In this document: positions 7,682 to 15,754 of the stretch, one piece after another | Layout of the letters: each line of letters begins with the position of its first letter | Numbering within the stretch: the stretch's first letter is position 1 | Source: Actinomycetospora chibensis | GTDB taxonomy: Bacteria; Actinomycetota; Actinomycetes; Mycobacteriales; Pseudonocardiaceae | Reading direction: 5' to 3' | Assembly (NCBI RefSeq): GCF_028737215.1 | Contig: NZ_JAQZAM010000022.1 | Location: forward strand, 1-64,000 | Length of the DNA stretch: 64,000 bases | Notes under the pieces: generated by a model | What the model saw: the letters and a program-made list of their open reading frames with translations, nothing else | What the model was told of the DNA's origin: nothing | Databases searched by the model: none | Made by a program: the position numbers and the translations under genes

Positions 7682-10600
7682 ATGCCGACCGGGGACACGG
7701 CCGCCCTGGGCTCCGGCGACCCGTTCGACACCGCCTCGTTGCGGCGCGCGGTGCTCGACGCCTGGACCGCCTCCCCGGCGCGCTTCCGCGAGGACGCCAA
7801 CGCGGAAGAGGACCTCCTGCGCGGGGGCTATCGCGACCGGTGGTTCGTCGAGCTCGCGCAGAACGCCGCCGACGCGGCGGAGCGCGCCGGGATCACCACG
7901 ACGCTGCGGGTGCGGGCGGACGGCAGCGTCCTGCACGTCGCGAACGCGGGCGCGCCGCTCGACGCCGACGGCGTCGCGGGTCTGGCCTCGCTGCGCGCGT
8001 CGGCCAAGCGCGGGTCCGGAGGCGTCGGGCGCTTCGGCGTCGGCTTCGCGGCGGTGACGGCGATCAGCGACGCGCCCCGGGTCGTCACCAGGACCGGCGG
8101 CGTCGTCTTCGACCGCGCCCGCACGGCACGCGCCGTCGCCGACGCCGGAGCGCCGGGCCTCGCCGACGAGCTGGCGCGGCGCGACGGCGCGGCGCCGGCC
8201 CTGCGGCTGGTGTGGCCCACCGGACCCGGCGAGGCGGAGCTCCCGCCGGGAGCCGACACGGAGGTCCGGCTGCCGCTGCGTGCGGGTCTCGACGCCGACG
8301 ACCTGGTCGCCCTCGCGGCGGCGCAGGCGCCCGACCTCCTGCTCGCCCTGCCCGCGCTGGCGGCGGTCGATCTGCCCGACGGGATCGTGCGACGCACGGG
8401 TGACATCGGGGACGCCGACACGGTCCGCGTCGGCGACCGCCGGTGGTACGTCGTGCGCGCCGAGGGCGACGTGCCGTCCGCGCTGCTCGCCGGCCTCGCC
8501 GTCGAGGACCGCGCCCGCACGGTCTGGCGGGCCACGTGGGCCCTGCCCGGGGACGGGGCGCTCGCCGGGCCCGAGCGTCCGGACGTCCTGCACGCGCCGA
8601 CTCCCACCGACGAGCGGACCACGCTGCCGGCCCGGCTGCTGGCCACCGTGCCGCTCGACCCCGACCGCCGCCACGTGCGCGACGGTGCGGTCACCGAGCA
8701 CGTCCTCGCCGCGGCCGCCGCGCGGTACCCCGATCTCGTGCGCGCCCGGCCCGCCGAGGAGCGTCCCGCCCTCGTCCCCGCGCCCGCGCTGCCCGCCTCG
8801 GCGGTCGACGCGACCCTGCGCGACGCGGTGGTCGGCGCGCTGCGGACCGCGCCGTGGCTGCCGCCCGCGTCCGGCGCCGAGGACCTCCCGCCCGCCGGCG
8901 CGCAGGTGCTCGACCTCGACCCCGCGGGCCCGCCGGAGGTCCTCGCCGCGCTCGCGGAGCGGCTCGCGACCGTCCTGCCGGGGCTCGTCGACGCCCGCCT
9001 CGCCGCGCCGCGGCACGCCGCCGCCCTGGCCGCGGTCGGCGTCGCCCGCGTGGGCCCGGCGGCGCTGGTCGACGCGCTCACCGGGCTGGACCGGCCGGTG
9101 TCGTGGTGGCGCGACGTCCTCGCGGGCCTCGCCGCCCTGCCCGGGCTCACCGCGCCCGGGACGCGCGCGGAGCTCGCGGGCCTGCCGGTGCCGCTGGCCG
9201 ACGGCCGGGTGGTCGCCGGCGCGCGCGGCGTTCTGCTGACCGGGGGCGACGAGGCGCTCGCCGCCCGCCTCGCCGCGGCCGCGATCCCCGGGCTGCGCGT
9301 GGCCGCGCCGGGCCTCGACGACGACCCGGCGGCCCGTGAGCTGCTCGTGGCCCTCGGCGCGCGACCCCTCGAGGGCCCCGCGCTGCTCGCCGACCCGGCG
9401 CTTCGCGAGGCGGTCGACCGCTCCGTGGACGACGCGGAGGAGGGCCCCGACGCCGACGGGCGGGCCCGGCTCGACGCGCTCGCCGCGCTGGTGCTCGACC
9501 TCGTGGCCGACGGCCACGCCGACCGGGACCTCGGTGCCCTGGCACTGCGCGACACCGCGGGCGGGTACCGCCGCGCCGACGAGCTCCTCCTGCCCGAGGG
9601 CCTGCTGCGCGGGCTGGTCGACCCGGACGGCCCGCTCGGGGTGCTCGACCCGACGGTCGCGGGCGGGCACCCGCACCACGCGCTGATCGCGGTCGGCGTG
9701 CTCGACGGGTTCGCCGTCCTGCGCGATGACGCCCCCGCGGGCCCCGACCACGACCTCGACGACGAGGAGACGTGGTGGGCCGAGGAGGTCGACCCCGCCG
9801 CCGACCACGGGCGCGACGGCCCGGACCCGGGACCGCTGGTCGCCGTCCGGGACCTCGAGCTCGTCGCCGACGACCGCTGGGACGACGCGTGGCCGGTGCT
9901 CGCCGCCGACCGCGAGGTCCGCGAGGCCCTCGGCGGTGCCCGCCCCGTCGAGTCCGCCGGAGACACCCGGCCCTGGCCGTACACGGCGTGGTGGCTGGGG
10001 CGGCACGGGCGCCTGGCCGGGCAGCCGCCGACGGCCTGGCGCCTGCCCGGGGCGACCGCGGTGGAGGGCCTCTACGACCCGGTGCCCGACGACGTCGCGG
10101 CGCGCCTGGACCCGGCGTTCCTCGCCGCCGTCGGGGTGCGCACCGAGGCCCGGGTGCGGTGCGCCGAGGACGCGGCCGACCTGCTCGCCCGCCTCGCCGA
10201 CCCCGCCCGCACCGTGCCCCCGGCGCGCGCGGCCACCGCGCACGCCGCGCTGGCCGAGGCCGTCGCCGCCGGCCGGGTCGTCGTCGCCGACGTGGATCCG
10301 CCGGACCGTGTCCGCACCGCCGACGGCGGTGTCCGGGACGCCGCTCCGGGACGCGCCGTGCCGCCCGCCGTCCTCGACCGCGCCCAGCTCGTCGCGGTGC
10401 TCCCGCCCGCGGCGCTCGTGCTGCCCGGCACGGGCGACCCGGCGGTGCTCGCCGACCTGCTCGACCTCGCGCCGGCCTCCGAGCGGGTGCGCGTGACGGT
10501 GCGCGAGGGCGGCCGCGCCGTGCCGTGGGAGCAGATGCCGGCGGCCGTCGCCTGGGCGGCGGCGCTGGGCCGCCCGCTGCCCGAGGGCGCGCTGGTGCTC

Positions 10601-10744
10601 CACGACCGCCTGCGCGTCCTCGTCGTCGACGACGACCGCGGCGGCGCCCCCGTCGAGTACACCCCGAGCGCGTGGGTCGACGACGCCGGCGTCGTGCACG
10701 CCGACGACCCGGTGCGCGGGCTGATCGCCGCCCTGTCGTCCTAG
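7682..10744 (+). CDS. Sacsin/Hsp90-type GHKL ATPase-domain protein
   Basis: A 1020-residue cytoplasmic protein. The N-terminal 150 residues carry a GHKL-type ATP site: an N-box (VELAQNAADAAERAG, about residues 56-70), a degenerate G1 box (VANAGAPLDADG, where Hsp90 has DxGxG) and a glycine-rich lid motif (GVGRFGVGFAAV). This is the sacsin N-terminal ATPase-like arrangement, distantly related to Hsp90. The remaining 850 residues are Ala/Leu/Asp-rich and alpha-helical by composition, with no domain I can name. The ATG lies 4 bp after the DUF3027 stop, so co-expression is likely. A chaperone-like role is family-based inference; loss of the G1 Asp means ATP hydrolysis may be altered. Confidence 0.75.
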   Translation: MPTGDTAALGSGDPFDTASLRRAVLDAWTASPARFREDANAEEDLLRGGYRDRWFVELAQNAADAAERAGITTTLRVRADGSVLHVANAGAPLDADGVAGLASLRASAKRGSGGVGRFGVGFAAVTAISDAPRVVTRTGGVVFDRARTARAVADAGAPGLADELARRDGAAPALRLVWPTGPGEAELPPGADTEVRLPLRAGLDADDLVALAAAQAPDLLLALPALAAVDLPDGIVRRTGDIGDADTVRVGDRRWYVVRAEGDVPSALLAGLAVEDRARTVWRATWALPGDGALAGPERPDVLHAPTPTDERTTLPARLLATVPLDPDRRHVRDGAVTEHVLAAAAARYPDLVRARPAEERPALVPAPALPASAVDATLRDAVVGALRTAPWLPPASGAEDLPPAGAQVLDLDPAGPPEVLAALAERLATVLPGLVDARLAAPRHAAALAAVGVARVGPAALVDALTGLDRPVSWWRDVLAGLAALPGLTAPGTRAELAGLPVPLADGRVVAGARGVLLTGGDEALAARLAAAAIPGLRVAAPGLDDDPAARELLVALGARPLEGPALLADPALREAVDRSVDDAEEGPDADGRARLDALAALVLDLVADGHADRDLGALALRDTAGGYRRADELLLPEGLLRGLVDPDGPLGVLDPTVAGGHPHHALIAVGVLDGFAVLRDDAPAGPDHDLDDEETWWAEEVDPAADHGRDGPDPGPLVAVRDLELVADDRWDDAWPVLAADREVREALGGARPVESAGDTRPWPYTAWWLGRHGRLAGQPPTAWRLPGATAVEGLYDPVPDDVAARLDPAFLAAVGVRTEARVRCAEDAADLLARLADPARTVPPARAATAHAALAEAVAAGRVVVADVDPPDRVRTADGGVRDAAPGRAVPPAVLDRAQLVAVLPPAALVLPGTGDPAVLADLLDLAPASERVRVTVREGGRAVPWEQMPAAVAWAAALGRPLPEGALVLHDRLRVLVVDDDRGGAPVEYTPSAWVDDAGVVHADDPVRGLIAALSS

Positions 10745-10821
10745 AGGACCATCGCGGACCGGAGCTGTCCGCCTCTCTCGCGAGGATCGATCTCGTCAGC
10801 ACGGCGACGAGGAGGAGCGAG

Positions 10822-11655
10822 ATGACGATCCTGGTGACGGGCGCGAGCGGCACGGTGGGGCGTTCCCTGGTGACCCAGTTGCTCGCGGCGGGGCACGGGG
10901 TGCGGGCGCTCAGCCGTGATCCGGAGCGTGCCGCGCTCCCGGCCGGCGCCGAGGTCGTCCGCGGCGACATCACGGATGCCGCGGGCCTCGCGCGCGTGCT
11001 CGACGGCGTCGAGGCCGCGCACCTGATCACCTTCGGCGGCGACGGCTACGAGGCGCTGGAGAACGGCCCGGAGATCGTGGCGGCGCTGCGCACCGCGGGC
11101 GTGGGCCGGGTGAGCGTCCTCGGCGGCTGGGACACCAGCACGCTCGAGCCGGCCCTCGACGCGGCCGGCGTCCCGTGGGCGCTGCTCAGCCCCGTCGAGT
11201 TCATGGCCAACACCCTCGACCACGCCGAGGCGATCCGCGCCGGCGGCGAGGTCCGGGTCTACGACGGCGGGCGCACCAGCGCCGCGGTGCACGAGGCGGA
11301 CATCGCCGCGGTCGCGCTCGCGGTGCTCACCGGCGCGGCGCCCACCGGCCGCCGGTACATGCTCACGGGCGGCGAGGCGGTGACGCTCGAGCAGAAGCTC
11401 GCGGCCGTGTCGGAGGCGCTCGGGCGGCCCGTGACGCTCACCCGGCTCTCGGAGGACCAGGCGCGCGCCGACCTCGCCGTCGCGGGCCTGCCGCCCGAGG
11501 CGGTCGAGTTCACGATCGCCCTGGAGAACGACCCGCCGCCGGTCGGCTCGATCCCGGTGGACACCGTGCGGGAGGTGACGGGACGCCCGCCCCGCACGTT
11601 CGCGGAATGGGCGCGCGACCACGTGGACGCCTTCCGGGCGCACGCCCCGGTGTGA
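10822..11655 (+). CDS. NmrA-like NAD(P)-binding reductase
   Basis: A 277-residue atypical short-chain dehydrogenase of the NmrA/HSCARG type. The N-terminal TGASGTVGRSLV is the glycine-rich NAD(P)-binding motif (GxxGxxG, about residues 7-13). There is no YxxxK catalytic motif; the family usually acts as quinone reductase or redox sensor. A Shine-Dalgarno GGAGGAG stands 5 nt before the ATG. It is convergent with the flavin-fold gene at 11671, with only 15 bp between stops. It resembles the other NmrA-like gene at 12090 in size and C-terminal pattern (GRPPRTFAEWARDH against APRTFEDYVL). The substrate is not known. Confidence 0.8.
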   Translation: MTILVTGASGTVGRSLVTQLLAAGHGVRALSRDPERAALPAGAEVVRGDITDAAGLARVLDGVEAAHLITFGGDGYEALENGPEIVAALRTAGVGRVSVLGGWDTSTLEPALDAAGVPWALLSPVEFMANTLDHAEAIRAGGEVRVYDGGRTSAAVHEADIAAVALAVLTGAAPTGRRYMLTGGEAVTLEQKLAAVSEALGRPVTLTRLSEDQARADLAVAGLPPEAVEFTIALENDPPPVGSIPVDTVREVTGRPPRTFAEWARDHVDAFRAHAPV

Positions 11656-11670
11656 CGGGGAGGTGAGGCG

Positions 11671-12093
11671 TCAGAACGTGACGCGGCGGACCTCCTCGGG
11701 GTGCAGGACGACGCGGACCTGGTCCTCGGCGAGGATGCCGGCGAGGTCGGCGGCCCGGACGGGGTCGTCGAGGTCCCAGTAGCGCGCGGCGAGGCGGGCG
11801 GCGAGGTCGTGCGCCCCGTCGGTCTCGATCGTCGCGCGGCCGGCGACGGACACCCAGCGCTCCCGCTCGTCGGCCGGCGCGGCGACGATGATCGCGGCAC
11901 GGGGGTCGCGCCGCAGACGTCGGATCTTCAGCGTGTCCGGTCCGGTGAAGAGCTGGACGGTCCCCTCCGCGGTGGCCTCGAACCACACCGGCCGCGACGA
12001 CGGCGGCGTCGGGCCCGCCGCCGTGGTGAGGAAGCCGAGCAGGGGACGGGCGAGGAACGCGAGGTCGTCGGGGGTCAGGTGCTCGTCGCTCAT
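11671..12093 (-). CDS. Pyridoxamine 5'-phosphate oxidase-fold (FMN/F420-binding) protein
   Basis: A 140-residue split-barrel protein. Features of the PPOX class F420- or FMN-dependent enzymes are visible: an N-terminal segment with LARPLLGFLTT, a Pro-Val-Trp-Phe strand, the KIRRLRRDPRAAI cofactor-phosphate region and RWVSVAGRATI. Such small proteins reduce or bind flavin/deazaflavin substrates. Its ATG overlaps the stop of the upstream NmrA-like gene (ATGA, 12090-12093), so both come from one mRNA that is divergent from an AraC regulator. This suggests a two-gene redox operon controlled by that regulator. The substrate is unknown. Confidence 0.8.
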   Translation of the reverse strand: MSDEHLTPDDLAFLARPLLGFLTTAAGPTPPSSRPVWFEATAEGTVQLFTGPDTLKIRRLRRDPRAAIIVAAPADERERWVSVAGRATIETDGAHDLAARLAARYWDLDDPVRAADLAGILAEDQVRVVLHPEEVRRVTF

Positions 12094-12926
12094 CGTCCCC
12101 ACGCCCCCGTGACGGCGGTGCGCAGGACGTAGTCCTCGAACGTCCGGGGCGCGCGGCCCAGGAGCCCGGCGAGCGCGTCGGTCGTCCCGGCGATGAGGCC
12201 CTGCTCCATGAGCACGAACATCTCGGCGACGTGGTGGGCGTCCTCCTCGCCCACCCCCTGCTCGACCAGCGCCGCGGTGTACTCGGCGGGCGAGATCTGC
12301 CGGTAGAGCAGGGGTCGTCCGGTGGCCCGGGAGATCAGGTCGACGGCCTCTCCGAAGGTGATCGAGCGCGGCCCGGTGAGCTCGTAGGTGCGCCCGGCGT
12401 GGCGCCCGGGCTCGGTGAGCACCGCGGCCGCGGCGTCGGCGACGTCCTCGAGGTCGATGAACGGCTCGCCGACCGGGCCGGCCGGGAGCGCCAGCTCGCC
12501 GGCGAGCAGCGGGGCGTGCCAGAGCTCCTCGTCGAAGTTCTGCGCGAAGTTGGCCGGCCGCAGCACGGTCCACTCCAGCGCCGAGCCGCGCACGGCGTCC
12601 TCGGCCGAGCGCATGTCGCGCCCGAAGTCCGAGTCGCCCCACGTGTCGGCGCCGTGCCCGGAGAGCAGGACCAGGCGCCGCACGCCGGCGGCCTCCGCCC
12701 GCGCGACGAACGCGTGCACGGGCCCGGGCACGGACGGCGGCACCACGTACGCCGCGCTGACGCCGCGCAGCGCGGCGTCCCACCCGGTGGGGTCGGACCA
12801 GTCGAAGCGGGTCCCGCTGGAGCGCGAGGCGGCGCGCACCGGGACGCCGCGCAGGCGCAGGCGGGCGGCGACCCGCCGGCCGGTCTTGCCGGTGGCGCCG
12901 AGGACGAGGGTGGTGTCCGTGGTCAT
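12090..12926 (-). CDS. NmrA-like NAD(P)-binding reductase
   Basis: A 278-residue atypical short-chain dehydrogenase. LGATGKTGRRVAARL near the N-terminus is the nucleotide-binding loop; Arg/Ser after the second strand (AASRSSGTRFDW) suggests NADP preference. No classical YxxxK is present. It is the first gene of a two-gene operon with the PPOX-fold gene (4-bp overlap) and is divergent from the AraC regulator at 13008. The 81-bp shared upstream region is almost filled by a dyad, so the regulator likely represses or activates this operon. Role is inferred to be redox or electrophile response. Confidence 0.8.
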   Translation of the reverse strand: MTTDTTLVLGATGKTGRRVAARLRLRGVPVRAASRSSGTRFDWSDPTGWDAALRGVSAAYVVPPSVPGPVHAFVARAEAAGVRRLVLLSGHGADTWGDSDFGRDMRSAEDAVRGSALEWTVLRPANFAQNFDEELWHAPLLAGELALPAGPVGEPFIDLEDVADAAAAVLTEPGRHAGRTYELTGPRSITFGEAVDLISRATGRPLLYRQISPAEYTAALVEQGVGEEDAHHVAEMFVLMEQGLIAGTTDALAGLLGRAPRTFEDYVLRTAVTGAWGR

Positions 12927-12950
12927 GGCGACGAGTCAACGCCGCAGCGG

Positions 12951-12997
12951 TAGACGGCGCCATAGGCGAAGCGCGCGATCGCCTGTGCGTTCGTCTA
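12951..12997. promoter_or_regulatory. Nested dyad operator between divergent reductase and AraC genes
   Basis: Two inverted repeats share one centre at 12974: outer TAGACG (12951-12956) with CGTCTA (12992-12997), and inner CAtAGGCGA (12961-12969) with TCGCCTgTG (12979-12987), 8 of 9 matching. Each half has two boxes about 13 bp apart, the spacing expected for the two helix-turn-helix motifs of one AraC-type monomer. The right outer box overlaps the -10 of the regulator gene. Confidence 0.6.
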
Positions 12998-13001
12998 GCC
13001 T
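12996..13001 (+). promoter_or_regulatory. -10 box, probable leaderless AraC mRNA
   Basis: TAGCCT lies 6 nt before the GTG start at 13008, which suits a transcript that begins at the start codon. It overlaps the outer operator box, which would allow autoregulation by steric blocking. Confidence 0.5.
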
Positions 13002-13007
13002 GGGGGC

Positions 13008-13973
13008 GTGGACGCGTTCGGCGACATGATCCGCGGGGTGCGGGCGCAGGGCTCCCTGTTCGGCAGCTCGACCCTGACCCCGCCCTGGTCCCTGCACTTC
13101 GTCGACGGCGCGCCGCTGACGTTGTGCGCCGTCCTCGGGGGCGGGGGCTGGGTCGTGCCGGAGGGCCACCCACCGGAGTCGCTGCGCCCGGGCGACACCG
13201 TCATCGTGCGCGGGCCCGGGACGTTCACCTTCGTCGACGAGGTCGGCACGCGGGCGACGCCGGTGGCGTGCGGGGAGTTCTGCACGGCGCCCGAGGAGGG
13301 CGGGACGCGGCACCGGCGCGGGTGGCACGACCCGGGGGACGCCGGGGCCGCCGGGGCCACGACGCTCGTCGTCGGCGCCTACCCGGTGCGCGGCGAGATC
13401 AGTGGGCGGCTGCTCGACGCCCTGCCGACCGTGCTGCGCGTCGACTCCGGGGGCGGGGGCGACCCCGTGCTGGAGCACCTCGCCGCCGAGGTCGCCACCG
13501 ACACCCCCGGGCAGCAGGTGGTGCTCGACCGGCTCCTCGACTGGCTGCTCGTGTGCTCGATCCGCACGTGGTTCGACCGGCCCGGCGGCGAGCCCCCGGC
13601 CTGGTACGCCGCCCAGCGCGACCCGGTCGTCGGCGACGCGCTGCGCCTGCTGCACGCCGAGCCCGCGGCGGCCTGGACGGTCTCCTCGCTGGCCGGGCGC
13701 GCCGGCGTCTCGCGGGCCACGCTCGCGAAGCGCTTCGTCGACCTCGTCGGCGAGCCGCCCCTGACCTACCTCACCCGCTGGCGCATGACGCTCGCCGCCG
13801 ACCGGCTGGTCGAGCAGGAGTCGGCGACGCTCACCGAGGTCGCCCACGCCGTCGGCTACTCGGACGCGTTCGGGTTCAGCACGGCGTTCAAGCGGACCCG
13901 GGGCGTCAGCCCGAGCGAGTACCGGCGCACCACCCGGTCGCCGGGCCCCGCTACAGCTTCTGGGCGCCCCTGA
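13008..13973 (+). CDS. AraC-family transcriptional regulator (cupin_6 N-terminal domain)
   Basis: A 321-residue DNA-binding regulator. Residues about 1-195 form a cupin-type sensor domain as in the AraC/cupin_6 group; residues about 205-305 form two helix-turn-helix motifs (TVSSLAGRAGVSRATLAKRF and TLTEVAHAVGYSDAFGFSTAF) with the family signature near the end (GVSPSEYR). It is divergent from the NmrA-like/PPOX operon, its likely target, across a strong dyad. The GTG start follows a TAGCCT -10 by 6 nt. Its 3' end overlaps the convergent DUF2530 gene by 23 bp. The inducer is unknown; such regulators often sense electrophiles or aromatic compounds. Confidence 0.85.
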   Translation: MDAFGDMIRGVRAQGSLFGSSTLTPPWSLHFVDGAPLTLCAVLGGGGWVVPEGHPPESLRPGDTVIVRGPGTFTFVDEVGTRATPVACGEFCTAPEEGGTRHRRGWHDPGDAGAAGATTLVVGAYPVRGEISGRLLDALPTVLRVDSGGGGDPVLEHLAAEVATDTPGQQVVLDRLLDWLLVCSIRTWFDRPGGEPPAWYAAQRDPVVGDALRLLHAEPAAAWTVSSLAGRAGVSRATLAKRFVDLVGEPPLTYLTRWRMTLAADRLVEQESATLTEVAHAVGYSDAFGFSTAFKRTRGVSPSEYRRTTRSPGPATASGRP

Positions 13974-14214
13974 CGCCGCGGCGCAGGGCGCGGCGCTGCA
14001 GGGCGAGCACGGCGAGCCCCACCGCGCCGAGACCCACGCCGACGAGCGTCGCCGCGAACCACACGTCGAGGGGCCGCACGCCCGTCGCGGCGAGGACGCC
14101 GAGCACCACGGCGACCGCCGCCCAGACCGCCGAGCCCGCGAGGATCACGGGCACGGGGTCGGTCAGCCGCCGCGGCAGGGGCGGCGGCTCGGCGTGCAGG
14201 TCGAACCGGTTCAC
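13951..14214 (-). CDS. DUF2530 small membrane protein
   Basis: An 87-residue protein with two transmembrane segments (about residues 23-43 and 50-70), an N-terminal Pro-rich stretch and a basic C-terminus, matching DUF2530. In mycobacteria the homologue (Rv0879c) also lies in this conserved neighbourhood. It is divergent from the purine permease gene and convergent with the AraC gene, overlapping its last 23 bp. Start is GTG. Function unknown. Confidence 0.8.
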   Translation of the reverse strand: MNRFDLHAEPPPLPRRLTDPVPVILAGSAVWAAVAVVLGVLAATGVRPLDVWFAATLVGVGLGAVGLAVLALQRRALRRGVRGAQKL

Positions 14215-14291
14215 CCGCAGAACCCTACGTGAGGGATGTTCAGAGCTCGATCGCTGTGAAGATCACGCACATGAAGGAGGTGTGCTCCGGC

Positions 14292-14297
14292 TAGCCT
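14292..14297 (+). promoter_or_regulatory. -10 box, probable leaderless permease mRNA
   Basis: TAGCCT is 7 nt before the GTG at 14305, the spacing expected for a leaderless transcript. The same hexamer is used before the AraC gene. Confidence 0.5.
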
Positions 14298-14304
14298 GCC
14301 CGCC

Positions 14305-15741
14305 GTGCTGCAGCGCTACTTCCGCCTGAACGAGCGCGGGACCTCCGTCACCCAGGAGGTCCGCGGTGGGCTCGTCACCTTCGTGACGATGGCCTACATC
14401 GTCGTCCTCAACCCGCTGATCCTCGGCAGCCTCGATCCCTCGAGCCCGTCGGCGAAGCGCGACGTGCTCGGCATGACGCTCTCGGTGCCGCAGGTCGCCG
14501 CGGTGACGGCGCTGGTCGCGGGCGTCATGACGATCGTCTTCGGACTCGTCACCAACTTCCCGTTCGCGATGGCCACCGGCCTGGGCATCAACACCCTGGT
14601 CGCGGTGACGATCGCCCCGCAGGTCACCTGGCCCGAGGCGATGGGCCTCGTCGTGGTCAACGGTGTGATCATCGTGATCCTCGGGCTCACCGGATTCCGC
14701 ACGGCGGTGTTCAACGCCATCCCCGACCCGCTCAAGATCGCGATCGCGGCGGGGATCGGCGCGTTCATCGCCTTCATCGGGTTCGTCGACGCCGGGTTCG
14801 TGCGCCGCCTGCCGGACGCCGCGAACACGACCGTGCCCGTCGGGCTCGGCATCGAGGGCTCGATCGCCTCCTGGCCGACCGCGGTGTTCTGCGTCGGGCT
14901 GCTGCTCACCGGCGTGCTGGTCGCCCGGGGAGTACGCGCCGGGATCCTCATCGGGGTGCTCGCCACGACCGTGCTCGCGATCATCGTCGAGGCGATCGTC
15001 GCCGTCGGCCCGTCCAACGGCACGAACCCGAAGGGCTGGAACCTCGGCTACCCCGGGCTGCCCGAGTCGATCGTCTCGCTGCCCGACCTCTCGCTCGTCG
15101 GCGACGTCTCGCTCGGCGCGTTCGCCCGGCTGCCCGCGCTGGCGGTCACGCTGCTGGTCTTCACGCTCGTGCTCGCCAACTTCTTCGACGCGATGGGCAC
15201 CATGACCGGGCTCGGCCGCCAGGCCGGGCTGCTCGACGACCGCGGCCAGCTGCCGAACATCGGCCGCGCGCTCGTCGTCGAGGGTGCCGGCGCCGTCGCC
15301 GGCGGTGCCGCGTCGGCGAGCTCCAACACGGTGTTCGTGGAGTCCGCGTCGGGCGTCGCCGAGGGGGCCCGCACCGGGCTCGCCAACGTCGTCACCGGCC
15401 TGCTCTTCCTGGCCGCGATGTTCTTCACCCCGCTCTACGAGGTCGTCCCGGTCGAGGCGGCCGCGCCCGCGCTCGTCATCGTCGGCGCCCTGATGATCGG
15501 CGGTGTCCGCGACGTCGAGTGGTCGGACTTCTCGGTGGCGCTGCCGGTGTTCCTGACGATCGTCGTCATGCCGTTCACCTACTCGATCGCCAACGGCATC
15601 GGCGCAGGGTTCATCAGCTGGGTGCTGCTGCGCACCGCGACCGGCCGCGTCCGCGAGATCCACCCGCTGATGTGGGTCGTCGCCGTCGCGTTCGTCCTCT
15701 ACTTCGCGGTCACACCGTTGCGGGTGCTGTTCGGCCTGTGA
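14305..15741 (+). CDS. NCS2-family (AzgA-type) purine permease
   Basis: A 478-residue inner-membrane protein with about 13-14 hydrophobic segments. It has the AzgA subgroup features: LNERGTSVTQEVRGGLVTFVTMAYIV at the start, GLGINTLVAVT after the second helix pair, DAMGTMTGLGRQAG and the substrate-site-like GAGAVAGGAASASSNTVFVES. The group imports adenine, guanine or hypoxanthine with protons. The GTG start has a -10 box at leaderless spacing. It is divergent from DUF2530, an arrangement I recall as common in actinobacteria. The next gene starts 13 bp downstream. The exact purine cannot be read from the sequence. Confidence 0.85.
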   Translation: MLQRYFRLNERGTSVTQEVRGGLVTFVTMAYIVVLNPLILGSLDPSSPSAKRDVLGMTLSVPQVAAVTALVAGVMTIVFGLVTNFPFAMATGLGINTLVAVTIAPQVTWPEAMGLVVVNGVIIVILGLTGFRTAVFNAIPDPLKIAIAAGIGAFIAFIGFVDAGFVRRLPDAANTTVPVGLGIEGSIASWPTAVFCVGLLLTGVLVARGVRAGILIGVLATTVLAIIVEAIVAVGPSNGTNPKGWNLGYPGLPESIVSLPDLSLVGDVSLGAFARLPALAVTLLVFTLVLANFFDAMGTMTGLGRQAGLLDDRGQLPNIGRALVVEGAGAVAGGAASASSNTVFVESASGVAEGARTGLANVVTGLLFLAAMFFTPLYEVVPVEAAAPALVIVGALMIGGVRDVEWSDFSVALPVFLTIVVMPFTYSIANGIGAGFISWVLLRTATGRVREIHPLMWVVAVAFVLYFAVTPLRVLFGL

Positions 15742-15754
15742 GGTACTCGGTGGC

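Noticed and set aside
7607-10699. 1030-codon minus-strand open frame opposite the sacsin-like ATPase gene
   Set aside because: Composition is dominated by Arg/Gly/Val/Glu with no recognisable domain, while the plus strand has clear GHKL motifs.
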